Positions 44,126-53,466 of a stretch of 64,000 nt of DNA are shown piece by piece; the stretch's first letter is position 1, and every line of letters starts with the position of its first letter. Made by a program: the position numbers and the translations under genes. The stretch spans positions 1,612,001 through 1,676,000 of the forward strand of contig NZ_CP060295.1 in NCBI RefSeq assembly GCF_014302995.1, given 5' to 3'. Under the pieces are notes generated by a model. It was given only the letters and a program-made list of their open reading frames with translations. It did not search any database and had not been told where the DNA came from. The DNA comes from Variovorax sp. PAMC26660 (GTDB lineage: Bacteria > Pseudomonadota > Gammaproteobacteria > Burkholderiales > Burkholderiaceae_C).

Positions 44126-45349
44126 CTATGCGTTCAGGTGGAATGGCGTGTTGGCGAACAGTTGCACGCCATGCAGCAGCGCGTCTTCGTCGAAGTCGAA
44201 ATGCGGATGGTGATGCGGGTGCACGATGCCCTTGGCACCGCTGCGCGCGCCCACGAAGACATAGGCGCCCGGCGCATGCTTCAGGAAGGCGCTGAAGTCC
44301 TCGCTGTTCGGCAGCGGCCGAATCGCGTGGAGCGCCGCCGTGGCAATGCCTTGCTGCACCACCGCGCGCATCCGCTCGGCCACCGCCGCGTCGTTGACCA
44401 CCGGGCTGTAGCCGCGGATGTATTCGAGCGTGCACTGCGCGCCGTGCGCCGCCGCCACGCCGTTGGCGATGCGCTCCACCAGCGCGGGCACCTGCTCGCG
44501 CACCGGCTCGCTGAAGCAGCGCACCGAGCCCCAGAGTTCGACCGTATCGGGAATCACGTTGAAGGCGCTGCCGCCGTCGAAACGCGTGACCGAGAGAATC
44601 ACCGCCTCGTGCGGATCGGTGTTGCGCGAGACGATCGACTGCAGGTTGCCGACGATCTGCGCGCCGATCATGATCGGATCGATGCAGCGGTCGGGGTTGG
44701 CCGCGTGGCCGCCACGGCCGCGCAGGCGCAGCACGAAGCGGTCGGAGCTGGCCAGCGCCGGGCCGTCGAGCACGGCAATGTGGCCGGTGTCGAGCGTCGA
44801 CATCACGTGGGCCGAGATGATCTGATCGACACCCTGCATCACGCCCGCATCCACCATCTGCTGGGCGCCGCCCGGGTGCTGTTCTTCGGCATGCTGAAAG
44901 AAGAAGCGGACCTCGCCCGGCACCTGCGCGCGCAGGCCGGCCAGGATGCGGGCAGCGCCGAGCAGCATGGCCGCGTGGCCGTCATGGCCGCAGGCGTGCA
45001 TGACGTTGGCATTGCGCGAGGCGTAGTCGCAGCTTTTCTGGTCCTGCAGCGGCAGCGCATCGATGTCCGCGCGCATGGCGAGCGTGCGCCCTGCCCGGCC
45101 TCCGACCAGGCGCGCCACCAGACTTGTCGATGTGGGGCGTGTCACCTCCAACCCCTCGATGGCCGCGAGTTCGCGCTCCAGGAAGTCGGCCGTGTCCACC
45201 TCCTTGAACGACAGCTCCGGATGCCGGTGCAGGTGGCGCCGCATGGCGACGACCTCCGCATGCTGGCGCTGCGATTGCGCGTCGACGGTTTCTGCAATGC
45301 TCGCGTGGGACATGGTGATTTCTTTGATTGCGGTCATGGCGGTGCTCAC
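44126..45349 (-). CDS. M20 family amidohydrolase (hippurate hydrolase-like)
   Basis: 407 residues from a GTG that overlaps the upstream Bug stop (GTGA at 45346-45349); ATGs at 45337 and 45313 are alternatives. The metal-binding blocks are ALRADID-like TLAMRADIDALPLQD, MHACGHDGHAAMLLGAAR (Cys and His ligands), FFFQHAEEQHPGGAQQMVDAG and the C-terminal HHHPHFDFDEDALLHG. Enzymes of this group remove acyl groups from amino acids. It follows the Bug gene and precedes the ornithine cyclodeaminase by 143 bases. A role in releasing ornithine from acyl forms is plausible. Confidence 0.88.
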   Translation of the reverse strand: MSTAMTAIKEITMSHASIAETVDAQSQRQHAEVVAMRRHLHRHPELSFKEVDTADFLERELAAIEGLEVTRPTSTSLVARLVGGRAGRTLAMRADIDALPLQDQKSCDYASRNANVMHACGHDGHAAMLLGAARILAGLRAQVPGEVRFFFQHAEEQHPGGAQQMVDAGVMQGVDQIISAHVMSTLDTGHIAVLDGPALASSDRFVLRLRGRGGHAANPDRCIDPIMIGAQIVGNLQSIVSRNTDPHEAVILSVTRFDGGSAFNVIPDTVELWGSVRCFSEPVREQVPALVERIANGVAAAHGAQCTLEYIRGYSPVVNDAAVAERMRAVVQQGIATAALHAIRPLPNSEDFSAFLKHAPGAYVFVGARSGAKGIVHPHHHPHFDFDEDALLHGVQLFANTPFHLNA

Positions 45350-46341
45350 TCGGGGCTGATGCCCGCGGCCTGGACGATGCGGCGGTTGCGCGCCAGCCCG
45401 CTTTCGATCTGCGCACGGAAGGCTTCGGGCGAACCGCCGACAGCCTCCACGCCCAGTTCCTTCATGCGCGCCAGCAGGGCCGGGTCGCGCAGCGCCGCAA
45501 CGGCCGCGTCGTGCAGCTTCTTCTGGATGGCAGGTGGCGTCTTCACAGGCGCCACGAGGCCGAACCAGGTCATGGCGAGTTCATTGAGGTCGGGTTGGCC
45601 CAGTTCCTTGAGCGTAGGCACCGAGGGCAGCGCGTCCAGCCGCCGCTGGGCGCCCACGGCGAAGGGCAGCAGCTTGCCGCTCTTGATGTACGAGGCCGAC
45701 GAGGGGTACTGGTCACTGGAAACCTGGGTCTCGCCCGCGAGCGCCGCGGTCAACGCGGGGCCCATGCCACGGTAGGGAATGTGGCGCAGCTTGAACTTGA
45801 GGTCGGCGTTCATCGCCTCGATCAGCAGGTGGCTGATCGAGCCCGGGCCCGACGAGCCCATGTTGTAGTTGTCGGGCTTGGCCCGCACCTCGGCCACGAC
45901 CTGCTCGAAGCTGCGCGCCGGAAACGACGGATGCACCATGAACACGGACGGCACGGTGGCCAGCACGGTGATCGGCGCCAGGTCCTTGAGCGGGTCGACG
46001 CGGTTCGCCTTGAGCATGACGGGGTTGACCGTCAGCGTGCTCACGGTGCCGATGCCGATGGTGTAGCCATCGGCATCCGCCCGGCTCACCGCCTCGGAGC
46101 CGATCATGCCGCCGCCGCCGGCGCGGTTGTCCACGATCACCGGCTGCCCCAGCGTGGCTTGCATCCTGTCGGCCACGAGGCGGGCCACGAGGTCGGTGGA
46201 ACCACCGGGCGCGAACGGAACGACCAGCTTGATCGGGCGTTGCGGGTAGCCGTCCTGCGCGAAGACCGGCGCAGCGGCCGAGAACGCGAGAAGACCCAGG
46301 AGGGATGAAAGGGCCGCAAGCCGACGTCGCGAAAACTGCAT
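45346..46341 (-). CDS. Tripartite tricarboxylate transporter substrate-binding protein (Bug family)
   Basis: 331 residues. Signal peptide with MQFSRRRLAALSSLLG ending near APVFAQ. The family blocks are YPQRPIKLVVPFAPGGSTD, VDNRAGGGGMIG, YNMGSSGPGSISHLLIEAMN, LRHIPYRGMGPALTAALAG and LPSVPTLKELGQPDL. It opens the putative acylornithine/polyamine cluster and faces a LysR regulator, so its ligand may be an acylated amino acid or polyamine (inference). Confidence 0.92.
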   Translation of the reverse strand: MQFSRRRLAALSSLLGLLAFSAAAPVFAQDGYPQRPIKLVVPFAPGGSTDLVARLVADRMQATLGQPVIVDNRAGGGGMIGSEAVSRADADGYTIGIGTVSTLTVNPVMLKANRVDPLKDLAPITVLATVPSVFMVHPSFPARSFEQVVAEVRAKPDNYNMGSSGPGSISHLLIEAMNADLKFKLRHIPYRGMGPALTAALAGETQVSSDQYPSSASYIKSGKLLPFAVGAQRRLDALPSVPTLKELGQPDLNELAMTWFGLVAPVKTPPAIQKKLHDAAVAALRDPALLARMKELGVEAVGGSPEAFRAQIESGLARNRRIVQAAGISPE

Positions 46342-46446
46342 GGCGTTTCTCTGTGGGAGCGAAAAGTGGGTCGGATTATGTTGACGCCATCGATCGGTTT
46401 CCAATAGATTCATCGCCACACCCATAAGCAGAATCAATACCGCCCG

Positions 46447-47400
46447 ATGCCCACGGTCACGCCCGCCTCCTCGGTTCTGTACGCCCGCCTGCTCGCCAAG
46501 GGGCGCCTGCGGCACCTGCAACTGCTGGTGTCGATTGCCGATTCGGGCGGCGTCCGGCGCGCGGCCGAGCAGATCGGCATGAGCCAGCCAGCGGCGACGC
46601 AGGCGCTCGGCGACATCGAGGAACTGCTCGGCACGCCGCTCTTCGAGCGCCATGTGCGCGGCATGCGGCTCACGGCTGCCGGGCGCGCCGTGGTCCCCAT
46701 GGCCCGCAACACGCTGAGTGCCTTGCGCGCCTCCGCCGACACGGTGCACGCGCTGCAGGCGGGCGCAAGCGGTGTGCTGCGCGTGGGCGCCATTCCTGCG
46801 GCCGCATCGGGCCTGCTGTGCCGCATACTGCCCGCGTTCGGCGCACGCCATCCGGGCCTGCGCATCGAAGTGCTGGAGGCGCCCGGCGAGCAGTTGCAGG
46901 CCGACGTGATGTCCGGCCGCGTCGACCTGGCGCTGTGCCGGCGGCCGACTGAAACGCCGGCGCCCTGCATGTTCGAGCCCCTTGCGCCGGACGTGCCCTG
47001 GATCGTGGCGGGCCGGCGCCATCCCTTGGCGCGCAAGCCAAGGCCCACGCTCGACGACCTGCGCGCCGCGCGCTGGACGCTGCCGGTTCAGGGACTGGGC
47101 GTGCGCGACGTCTTCGACGCGCTGTTCGACCCCGGCGCACCCGCGCCTGCGCTGCACCCGATCTCGACCACCTCGCTTCCGCTGGTGCTGGAGATCCTGC
47201 GCCGCGAGCGTGTGCTGTCGCTGGTGCCGCGCAGCCTGATCGAGCCCTTCGTGCAGTGGGGGCTGATCGCGCGCGTCGCGTTCGAGCTGCACAGCGAGTT
47301 CGAGGGCATCGGCGTGCTGCGGGGCCCCCAGAGCGACAGCCAGGCCGTGGTGGCATGCCTCGAAGCGCTGCGCGAGGCGGCGCAGGCGCCCATCGCCTGA
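46447..47400 (+). CDS. LysR family transcriptional regulator
   Basis: 317 residues. The N-terminal winged helix is RLRHLQLLVSIADSGGVRRA and AAEQIGMSQPAATQALGDIE (about 20-65). The ligand-binding domain (about 100-305) starts with GVLRVGAIPAAASGLL. It is divergent from the Bug gene with 105 bases between the starts, the usual LysR layout. It probably controls the 46341-41861 genes in response to their substrate. Confidence 0.92.
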   Translation: MPTVTPASSVLYARLLAKGRLRHLQLLVSIADSGGVRRAAEQIGMSQPAATQALGDIEELLGTPLFERHVRGMRLTAAGRAVVPMARNTLSALRASADTVHALQAGASGVLRVGAIPAAASGLLCRILPAFGARHPGLRIEVLEAPGEQLQADVMSGRVDLALCRRPTETPAPCMFEPLAPDVPWIVAGRRHPLARKPRPTLDDLRAARWTLPVQGLGVRDVFDALFDPGAPAPALHPISTTSLPLVLEILRRERVLSLVPRSLIEPFVQWGLIARVAFELHSEFEGIGVLRGPQSDSQAVVACLEALREAAQAPIA

Positions 47401-47430
47401 ACCGCCCGCGCGCCCCTCAAGGCCGGCAAG

Positions 47431-50400
47431 TCAGCGTGCCAGCACCGGCGCCAATGCCACGCCGGTGTGCGTGCCCAGCCGCACCACTTCTTCAGGCGGC
47501 GCCGCCGCCACGATGCGCCCGCCGGCGTTGCCGCCTTCGGGCCCGAGGTCGATGATCCAGTCGGCCTCGGCGATCACGTTGAGGTCGTGCTCGATCACGA
47601 CCACGCTGTGGCCGCCGTTCACCAGCCGGTGCAGCACGTGGATCAGCTTCTCGACGTCGGCCATGTGCAGGCCCACGGTCGGCTCGTCGAGCACGTAGAG
47701 CGTGTGCGGCGCCTTCTGGCCGCGGCGCGTGATGTCGTCGCGCACCTTGCTCAACTCGGTCACCAGCTTGATGCGCTGCGCCTCGCCACCCGACAGCGTG
47801 GGCGAGGGCTGCCCCAGCGTGAGGTAGCCCAGCCCCACATCCTTGAGCAACTGCAGCGGATGGCTGATGTTGGGCATGGCCGAGAAGAACTCGACCGCCT
47901 CGTCCACTTCCATCTTCAGCACGTCGCCGATGCTCTTGCCGCGCCAGCTCACGGCCAGCGTCTCGGGGTTGAAGCGCGCGCCGTGGCAGACCTCGCAGGG
48001 CACCTTCACGTCGGGCAGGAAGCTCATCTCGATGGTCCGCACGCCCGCGCCGTCGCAGCCGGGGCAGCGGCCTTCGCCGGTGTTAAAGCTGAAGCGCGCC
48101 GGGCCGTAGCCGCGCGCCTTGGCTTCGAGCGTGTCGGCAAAGAGCTTGCGGATGGTGTCCCAGAAGCCGATGTAGGTGGCCGGGCAACTGCGCGGCGTCT
48201 TGCCGATGGGGGTCTGGTCGACTTCGAGCACGCGGTCGATGACTTCATAGCCATCGACGCTGCTGCAGCCGGCCCAGGCCGGGCGCTTGCCGGCGGCGTC
48301 CGCATCGCGGCCCGCCTTGGTCATGCGCTGGATGACGATGGCCTGCACGTTGGCCAGCAGCACGTCGCGCGCCAGCGTGGACTTGCCCGAGCCGCTGACG
48401 CCAGTGACCACCACGAGGCGGTGCAGCGGGACCGTGGCGGTGATGTCCTGCAGGTTGTGCAGATCGGCGCTGTGCACGGTGAGCCAGGCATTGGCATTTG
48501 CCCCCTCCCCCTCTGGGGGAGGGTTGGGGTGGGGGCTAGCGGCGCTCGAACGGCCAGTGGTCTTCTTGGAGGCCGTCGTGCCCCCACCCCGGCCCTCCCC
48601 CGGAAGGGGAGGGAGAGGGACAAGACGCCGCGCCTGCAGCGGATGTCTGATCGCATCCCGCAGGTAGCGCCCGGTCTGCGATTCGCCCGCCGCCTCGATG
48701 TCGGCCACAGAACCCTCTGCCACCAGCCGCCCGCCGCGCTTGCCCGCGCTCGGCCCGATGTCGATGATGTGATCGGCCCGGCGGATGGTGTCTTCGTCGT
48801 GCTCCACAACCACCAGCGTGTTGCCCTTCTCGCCGAGCTTGTGCAGCGCGTTCAGCAGGATCTGGTTGTCACGCGCATGCAGGCCGATGGTCGGCTCGTC
48901 GAGCACGTAGCACACGCCCTGCAGGTTGCTGCCGAGCTGCGCCGCCAGGCGGATGCGCTGGGCTTCGCCGCCGCTCAGCGTGGGCGCGCCACGGTCGAGC
49001 GTGAGGTAGCCCAGGCCCACCTCTTCGAGAAATTCGAGGCGGCTCTTGATTTCCGGCACCAGGTCGCGCGCGATCTCCGCTTCGCGGCCCTTGAGCACCA
49101 GCCCCTCGAACCACTGGCGCACCTCGGTCACGCTCATGCGCGCCAGCTCGGTGATGCCGATGCCGCCCGAGCCGTCGGCCAACGCGGCGCCGAAGCTCAC
49201 TGCGCGTGCCGTGGCGTTCAGGCGCGTGCCCTGGCAGGTCGGACAGGCGGTGTCGGCCAGGTCTTCGATCTCGGGTTCGGCGAAGGTCTGTTCGCGGCCC
49301 TTGTTGTCGTCGTCGCGGATGGAGTCGTCGAAGACCTTGCGCTGGTCCTTGCTGAGCTTGACGCCGGTGCCCACGCAGTCGGGGCACCAGCCGTGCTTGC
49401 TGTTGTAGCTGAACAGGCGCGGGTCGAGTTCGGCGTAGCTGGTGCTGCAGATCGGGCAGGCGCGCAACGTGGAGAACACGTTGACGCGGCCGATGCCAAC
49501 GGCCGACACGCCGGCCATCATCGCGGCGCGCAGGCCGTCGAGATTGCTCAGCACATGCACCACGCCCTTGCCGTGCTCGAGCGCCCGGGTCAATGCCTCG
49601 CGCAGTTCGTTTTCTTTCGAGGGCAGCACGTCGAGGCTGGCCACCGGCAGTTCGATGCTGTGCTCCTTGAAGCGGTCGATGCGCGGGAAGCCGGTGGTCG
49701 GCAAAAAGTCGCCATCCACGCGCAGGTGCGTGAAGCCGCGCGGCCGCGCCCAGTCGGCCAGCTCGGTGTACACGCCCTTGCGGTTGCTCACCAGCGGCGC
49801 GAGCAGGCCGATGTGCTGGCCCTTGAAGTTGCGCATCAGCTGCGCCGCGATGCTGTCGGGCGTCTGCGGCTGCACGGCCGCGCCGTCGTGGATGCAGTGC
49901 TGGATGCCGAGCTTCACGTACAGGAGGCGCAGGAAGTGCCAGACCTCGGTGGTGGTGCCCACCGTGCTCTTGCGGCCGCCGCGCGACAGGCGCTGCTCGA
50001 TGGCCACGGTCGGCGGAATGCCGTAGACCGCATCGACCTCGGGCCGGCCAGCCGGCTGCACGATGCTGCGCGCATAGGCGTTGAGCGATTCGAGATACCG
50101 GCGCTGCCCTTCGTTGAACAGGATGTCGAAGGCCAGCGTCGACTTGCCCGAGCCGCTGACGCCCGTCACCACGCTGAACTTGCCGCGCGGGATGTTCACG
50201 CTCAGGTTCTTCAGGTTGTGCTCGCGCGCGTTCACGATCTCGATCGCGTTGCTGCCGGGCGCCGTCTTGGCGTTGGCGATGTAGCGCCGTGCCGCACGCT
50301 CGGCCACCTTGTAGGCCTCGGGGCCGATGGCGAGTTCGTAGTCGGCCAGCGCCGCACCGGTGAGCGATGCGCGGTTCTCGCGCAGTTGCTCGGGCGTGCC

Positions 50401-53280
50401 TTCGGCCACCACCAGGCCGCCGCCCTCGCCGCCTTCGGGGCCGAGGTCGATGCACCAGTCGCTGGCGCGGATCACGTCGAGGTTGTGCTCGATCACCACC
50501 AGCGAATGGCCGGCGTCGAGCAGCTTGCGCAGCGCGCGCATCAGGCGCGCGATGTCGTCGAAGTGCAGGCCGGTGGTCGGCTCGTCGAACAGGAACAGCG
50601 TGCCCTTGCGCGCGAGCGACTGCTTGCTCGATGTCGCGCTCTTCACCGCTTCCGCAAGGAAGCCGGCGAGCTTCAGGCGCTGCGCCTCGCCGCCGCTCAG
50701 CGTGGGCACGGGCTGGCCGAGCTTGACGTAGTCGAGCCCCACGTCGGAGATCGGCTGCAGCACGCGCAGCACGTCGCGGTCGGCGTCGAACACCACGGCC
50801 GATTCGGCCACGGTAAGGTCGAGCACGTCGGCCACGTTGTAGGTCTTGCCCTTGCGCTCCACGCGCACTTCGAGGATTTCGGGGCGGTAGCGCTTGCCGT
50901 CGCAATCGGGGCAGCGCAGGTACACGTCCGACAGGAACTGCATCTCGACGTGCTCGAAGCCCGAGCCGCCGCAGGTCGGGCAGCGCCCGTCGCCGGAGTT
51001 GAAGCTGAACTTGCTCGCGGTGTAGCCGCGCTGGCGCGAGAGCGCGGCGGTGGCGAAGATTTCGCGGATCGCGTCCCATGCGCCCACGTAGCTCGCGGGG
51101 TTGGAACGCGCGGTCTTGCCGATGGGCGACTGGTCGACAAACACCACGTCGCCCAGGTGATCCGCGCCGAGCATGCGGTCGTGCGCCCCCGGCGTTTCCG
51201 TGGCTTTGCCGAAGTGGCGCATGAGCGCGGGCGCCAGCACGTCCTGAATGAGCGTCGACTTGCCGGAGCCGCTGACGCCGGTCACGCACACGAGGCGCGC
51301 GAGCGGAAACTCGACGGTGATGTTCTGCAGGTTGTGCTCGCGCACACCCTCCAGGATGAGCCGGTGCGTGTTCTCGCTCACCAGCCGCTTGAAGCCCATG
51401 CCGATCTTCTTGCGCCCGCCGAGATAGTGGCCGGTGAGCGTGTCGGCATCGCGCAGTTGGTCGGTGGTGCCGTCGAACACGATCTGCCCGCCGCGGATGC
51501 CGGGGCCGGGGCCCATGTCGATCACGCGGTCGGCCGCGAGCATCACGGCCGGGTCGTGCTCGACCACCACCAGCGTATTGCCGGCATCGCGCAGGCGCAG
51601 CATGGCCTCGGTGATGCGGTTCATGTCGCGCGGGTGCAGGCCGATGCTGGGCTCGTCGAGCACGAACAGCGTGTTGACGAGCGAGGTGCCCAGTGCTGTC
51701 GTGAGGTTGATGCGTTGCACTTCGCCTCCGCTCAGCGTGCGGCTCTGGCGGTCGAGCGTGAGGTAGCCGATGCCGACGTCGTGCAGGTAGCGCAGGCGCG
51801 TGGTGATTTCATCGAACAGCAGCTTGAGCGCCTGCGTGTCGCCTTCGTTCGCGCTGTTGCCGTTGCCGTGGCGCTCGACGCGATCGAAGAACCGCCGCAA
51901 CCGCTCGATCGGCAACAGCATCAAATCATGCAGGCACAACCCCGGCAGCGCTTCGAGCTGCGCGCGCGTCCACTTCACCCCCGTCGGCATGAAACGCTTT
52001 TCGGGCGGCAGTACCGCGTCGGCGTCGTCCTTGCTGCCGATGCGCCAGATCAGGCTGTCGAGCTTCAGGCGCGCGCCGCTGCAGGTCGGGCATTGCGTGT
52101 AGCTGCGGTACTTCGACAAGAGCACGCGGATGTGCATCTTGTAGGCCTTGCTCTCCAGGTACGCGAAGAAGCGGCGCACGCCGTACCACTGCTTGTTCCA
52201 GTTGCCGTCCTTGTAGTTGGGCGTGCCTTCGATCACCCAGTGCTTCTGCTCGTCGGTGAGCTTGTTCCAGGGCGTGTCGCGCGGAATGCCGGCGGCCTCG
52301 GCGTGGCGCATGAGGTCGTCCTGCGCTTCTTTCCACGCGGGCGTCTGAATGGTCTTGATGGCGCCGGCACGCAGCGTGAGCTTGTCGTTCGGGATCACCA
52401 GGCCCAGGTCGACGCCGATCACGCGACCGAAGCCGCGGCAGGTGTCGCAGGCGCCGACGGCCGAGTTGAACGAGAACATCGACGGAATGGGGTCGGTGTA
52501 GCGGATGTCGCTCTCGGGGCAATGCAGCCCGGTGGAGAACTTCCACACATCGGGCGGCGTGGCCTCGTCGGCCGCGAGCGCATGCACCGTGACGCGCCCA
52601 CTGCCGCGCTTGAGCGCCACCTCGATGGCCTCGACCACGCGCGCCCGCTCGCCGCTCGACACGCGGAAGCGGTCGGCCACCACGTCGAGCACCTTGCGCG
52701 GCCCGGTGGGCGTGGCCACCTCGCGCTCCGACTGCACCCGCGTGAAGCCGCTGGCCGACAGCCACTGCGTGACCTCGTCCGCCGTGGTGCCGGCGGGCAG
52801 CTCGACCGGGAAGGTGATGACCAGGCGCGGATCGCCCGCGGCCGCCGCGCGCTCGACAATCTGCGCATAGATGCTGTCGGGCGAATCGTGGCGCACCGGC
52901 AGCGCGGTCTCGCGGTCGAACAGATTGGCCGCGCGCGCGAACAGCAGCTTCAGGTGGTCGTTCAGCTCGGTCATCGTGCCGACCGTGGAGCGCGAGGAGC
53001 GCACCGGGTTGGTCTGGTCGATGGCGATGGCGGGCGGCACGCCTTCCACCTTGTCGACGGCCGGCTTGTCCATGCGGTCCAGGAACTGGCGCGCATAGGC
53101 GGAGAAGGTCTCCACATAGCGCCGCTGGCCTTCGGCATAGAGGGTGTCGAACACGAGGCTCGATTTGCCCGAGCCGCTGGGCCCGGTGACCACGGTCATC
53201 TCGCCTGTGCGGATGTCGAGGTCGAGGTTCTGGAGGTTGTGCTGGCGCGCGCCGCGAATCCGGATGGAGCCCTGTGTCAT
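47431..53280 (-). CDS. uvrA: Tandem-duplicated (fused) excinuclease ABC subunit A
   Basis: 1949 residues from ATG 53280 (MTQGSIRIRGARQHNLQ), about twice the length of UvrA (about 940). Two complete UvrA modules are joined head to tail; the second begins near residue 1008. Four Walker A motifs are visible (GPSGSGKSS, then GVSGSGKST three times) and four LSGGE signatures. Each module has zinc-type cysteine sets (CDTCRGFG, CPTCSGARL, CPTCGGSG and CPDCDGKRY; CPICSTSY, CPDCVGTG, CPTCQGTRL, CPGCDGAG and CEVCHGARF). UvrA recognises bulky DNA lesions with UvrB. A palindromic repeat is inserted in frame at about residues 1552-1594. Upstream in-frame codons run through the neighbouring gene and are rejected. 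Whether the genome also has a normal single UvrA cannot be seen. Confidence 0.92.
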   Translation of the reverse strand: MTQGSIRIRGARQHNLQNLDLDIRTGEMTVVTGPSGSGKSSLVFDTLYAEGQRRYVETFSAYARQFLDRMDKPAVDKVEGVPPAIAIDQTNPVRSSRSTVGTMTELNDHLKLLFARAANLFDRETALPVRHDSPDSIYAQIVERAAAAGDPRLVITFPVELPAGTTADEVTQWLSASGFTRVQSEREVATPTGPRKVLDVVADRFRVSSGERARVVEAIEVALKRGSGRVTVHALAADEATPPDVWKFSTGLHCPESDIRYTDPIPSMFSFNSAVGACDTCRGFGRVIGVDLGLVIPNDKLTLRAGAIKTIQTPAWKEAQDDLMRHAEAAGIPRDTPWNKLTDEQKHWVIEGTPNYKDGNWNKQWYGVRRFFAYLESKAYKMHIRVLLSKYRSYTQCPTCSGARLKLDSLIWRIGSKDDADAVLPPEKRFMPTGVKWTRAQLEALPGLCLHDLMLLPIERLRRFFDRVERHGNGNSANEGDTQALKLLFDEITTRLRYLHDVGIGYLTLDRQSRTLSGGEVQRINLTTALGTSLVNTLFVLDEPSIGLHPRDMNRITEAMLRLRDAGNTLVVVEHDPAVMLAADRVIDMGPGPGIRGGQIVFDGTTDQLRDADTLTGHYLGGRKKIGMGFKRLVSENTHRLILEGVREHNLQNITVEFPLARLVCVTGVSGSGKSTLIQDVLAPALMRHFGKATETPGAHDRMLGADHLGDVVFVDQSPIGKTARSNPASYVGAWDAIREIFATAALSRQRGYTASKFSFNSGDGRCPTCGGSGFEHVEMQFLSDVYLRCPDCDGKRYRPEILEVRVERKGKTYNVADVLDLTVAESAVVFDADRDVLRVLQPISDVGLDYVKLGQPVPTLSGGEAQRLKLAGFLAEAVKSATSSKQSLARKGTLFLFDEPTTGLHFDDIARLMRALRKLLDAGHSLVVIEHNLDVIRASDWCIDLGPEGGEGGGLVVAEGTPEQLRENRASLTGAALADYELAIGPEAYKVAERAARRYIANAKTAPGSNAIEIVNAREHNLKNLSVNIPRGKFSVVTGVSGSGKSTLAFDILFNEGQRRYLESLNAYARSIVQPAGRPEVDAVYGIPPTVAIEQRLSRGGRKSTVGTTTEVWHFLRLLYVKLGIQHCIHDGAAVQPQTPDSIAAQLMRNFKGQHIGLLAPLVSNRKGVYTELADWARPRGFTHLRVDGDFLPTTGFPRIDRFKEHSIELPVASLDVLPSKENELREALTRALEHGKGVVHVLSNLDGLRAAMMAGVSAVGIGRVNVFSTLRACPICSTSYAELDPRLFSYNSKHGWCPDCVGTGVKLSKDQRKVFDDSIRDDDNKGREQTFAEPEIEDLADTACPTCQGTRLNATARAVSFGAALADGSGGIGITELARMSVTEVRQWFEGLVLKGREAEIARDLVPEIKSRLEFLEEVGLGYLTLDRGAPTLSGGEAQRIRLAAQLGSNLQGVCYVLDEPTIGLHARDNQILLNALHKLGEKGNTLVVVEHDEDTIRRADHIIDIGPSAGKRGGRLVAEGSVADIEAAGESQTGRYLRDAIRHPLQARRLVPLPPLPGEGRGGGTTASKKTTGRSSAASPHPNPPPEGEGANANAWLTVHSADLHNLQDITATVPLHRLVVVTGVSGSGKSTLARDVLLANVQAIVIQRMTKAGRDADAAGKRPAWAGCSSVDGYEVIDRVLEVDQTPIGKTPRSCPATYIGFWDTIRKLFADTLEAKARGYGPARFSFNTGEGRCPGCDGAGVRTIEMSFLPDVKVPCEVCHGARFNPETLAVSWRGKSIGDVLKMEVDEAVEFFSAMPNISHPLQLLKDVGLGYLTLGQPSPTLSGGEAQRIKLVTELSKVRDDITRRGQKAPHTLYVLDEPTVGLHMADVEKLIHVLHRLVNGGHSVVVIEHDLNVIAEADWIIDLGPEGGNAGGRIVAAAPPEEVVRLGTHTGVALAPVLAR
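48501..48620 (-). repeat. GC-rich palindromic repeat, copy 1, in frame inside uvrA
   Basis: Arms 48501-48536 and 48580-48613 are complementary over about 30 of 34 positions (CCCTCCCCCTCTGGGGGAGG-type left arm). The centre is variable but shares GCGCTCGA with copy 2 at 63633-63732. In the uvrA frame it encodes LPPLPGEGRGGG and then SPHPNPPPEGEG, with no stop and no frame change. It lies ahead of the last ATPase module, where normal UvrA has no such segment. Confidence 0.9.
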
Positions 53281-53393
53281 GGATGCCTTGGGGGGTGGGG
53301 CAAACATTCTAGGGAGTGGTCCGTGACGCGTTCGCGCAAGGGCCCACATGGTTGGTGGCCGCGCAGGGGTTTGTCTGGATGGCATTTCGGACA

Positions 53394-53460
53394 CTTTCAG
53401 AAACAAATACGACGTTTGTTTGCACCCGTTTCCGCCGCCACTTGCGGCCCTTTCTGAAAG
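53394..53460. promoter_or_regulatory. Nested inverted repeats between uvrA and the first LivJ-type gene
   Basis: CTTTCAGAAA (53394-53403) is perfectly inverted as TTTCTGAAAG (53451-53460), and an inner palindrome AAACAAA ... TTTGTTT lies at 53401-53421. The right arm overlaps the ribosome site (GAAAGG) of the gene starting at 53467, so it could act as operator or mRNA structure. Confidence 0.5.
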
Positions 53461-53466
53461 GTTTCC

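Noticed and set aside
46342..46446. A LysR box in the divergent region
   Set aside because: Several T-N11-A possibilities exist, but none is clearly palindromic, so no site can be supported.
47467..53457. A 1996-codon open frame on the plus strand opposite uvrA
   Set aside because: High-GC shadow of the real gene; the composition is Arg/Ala/Gly/His-rich without recognisable domains, and uvrA has clear motifs throughout.
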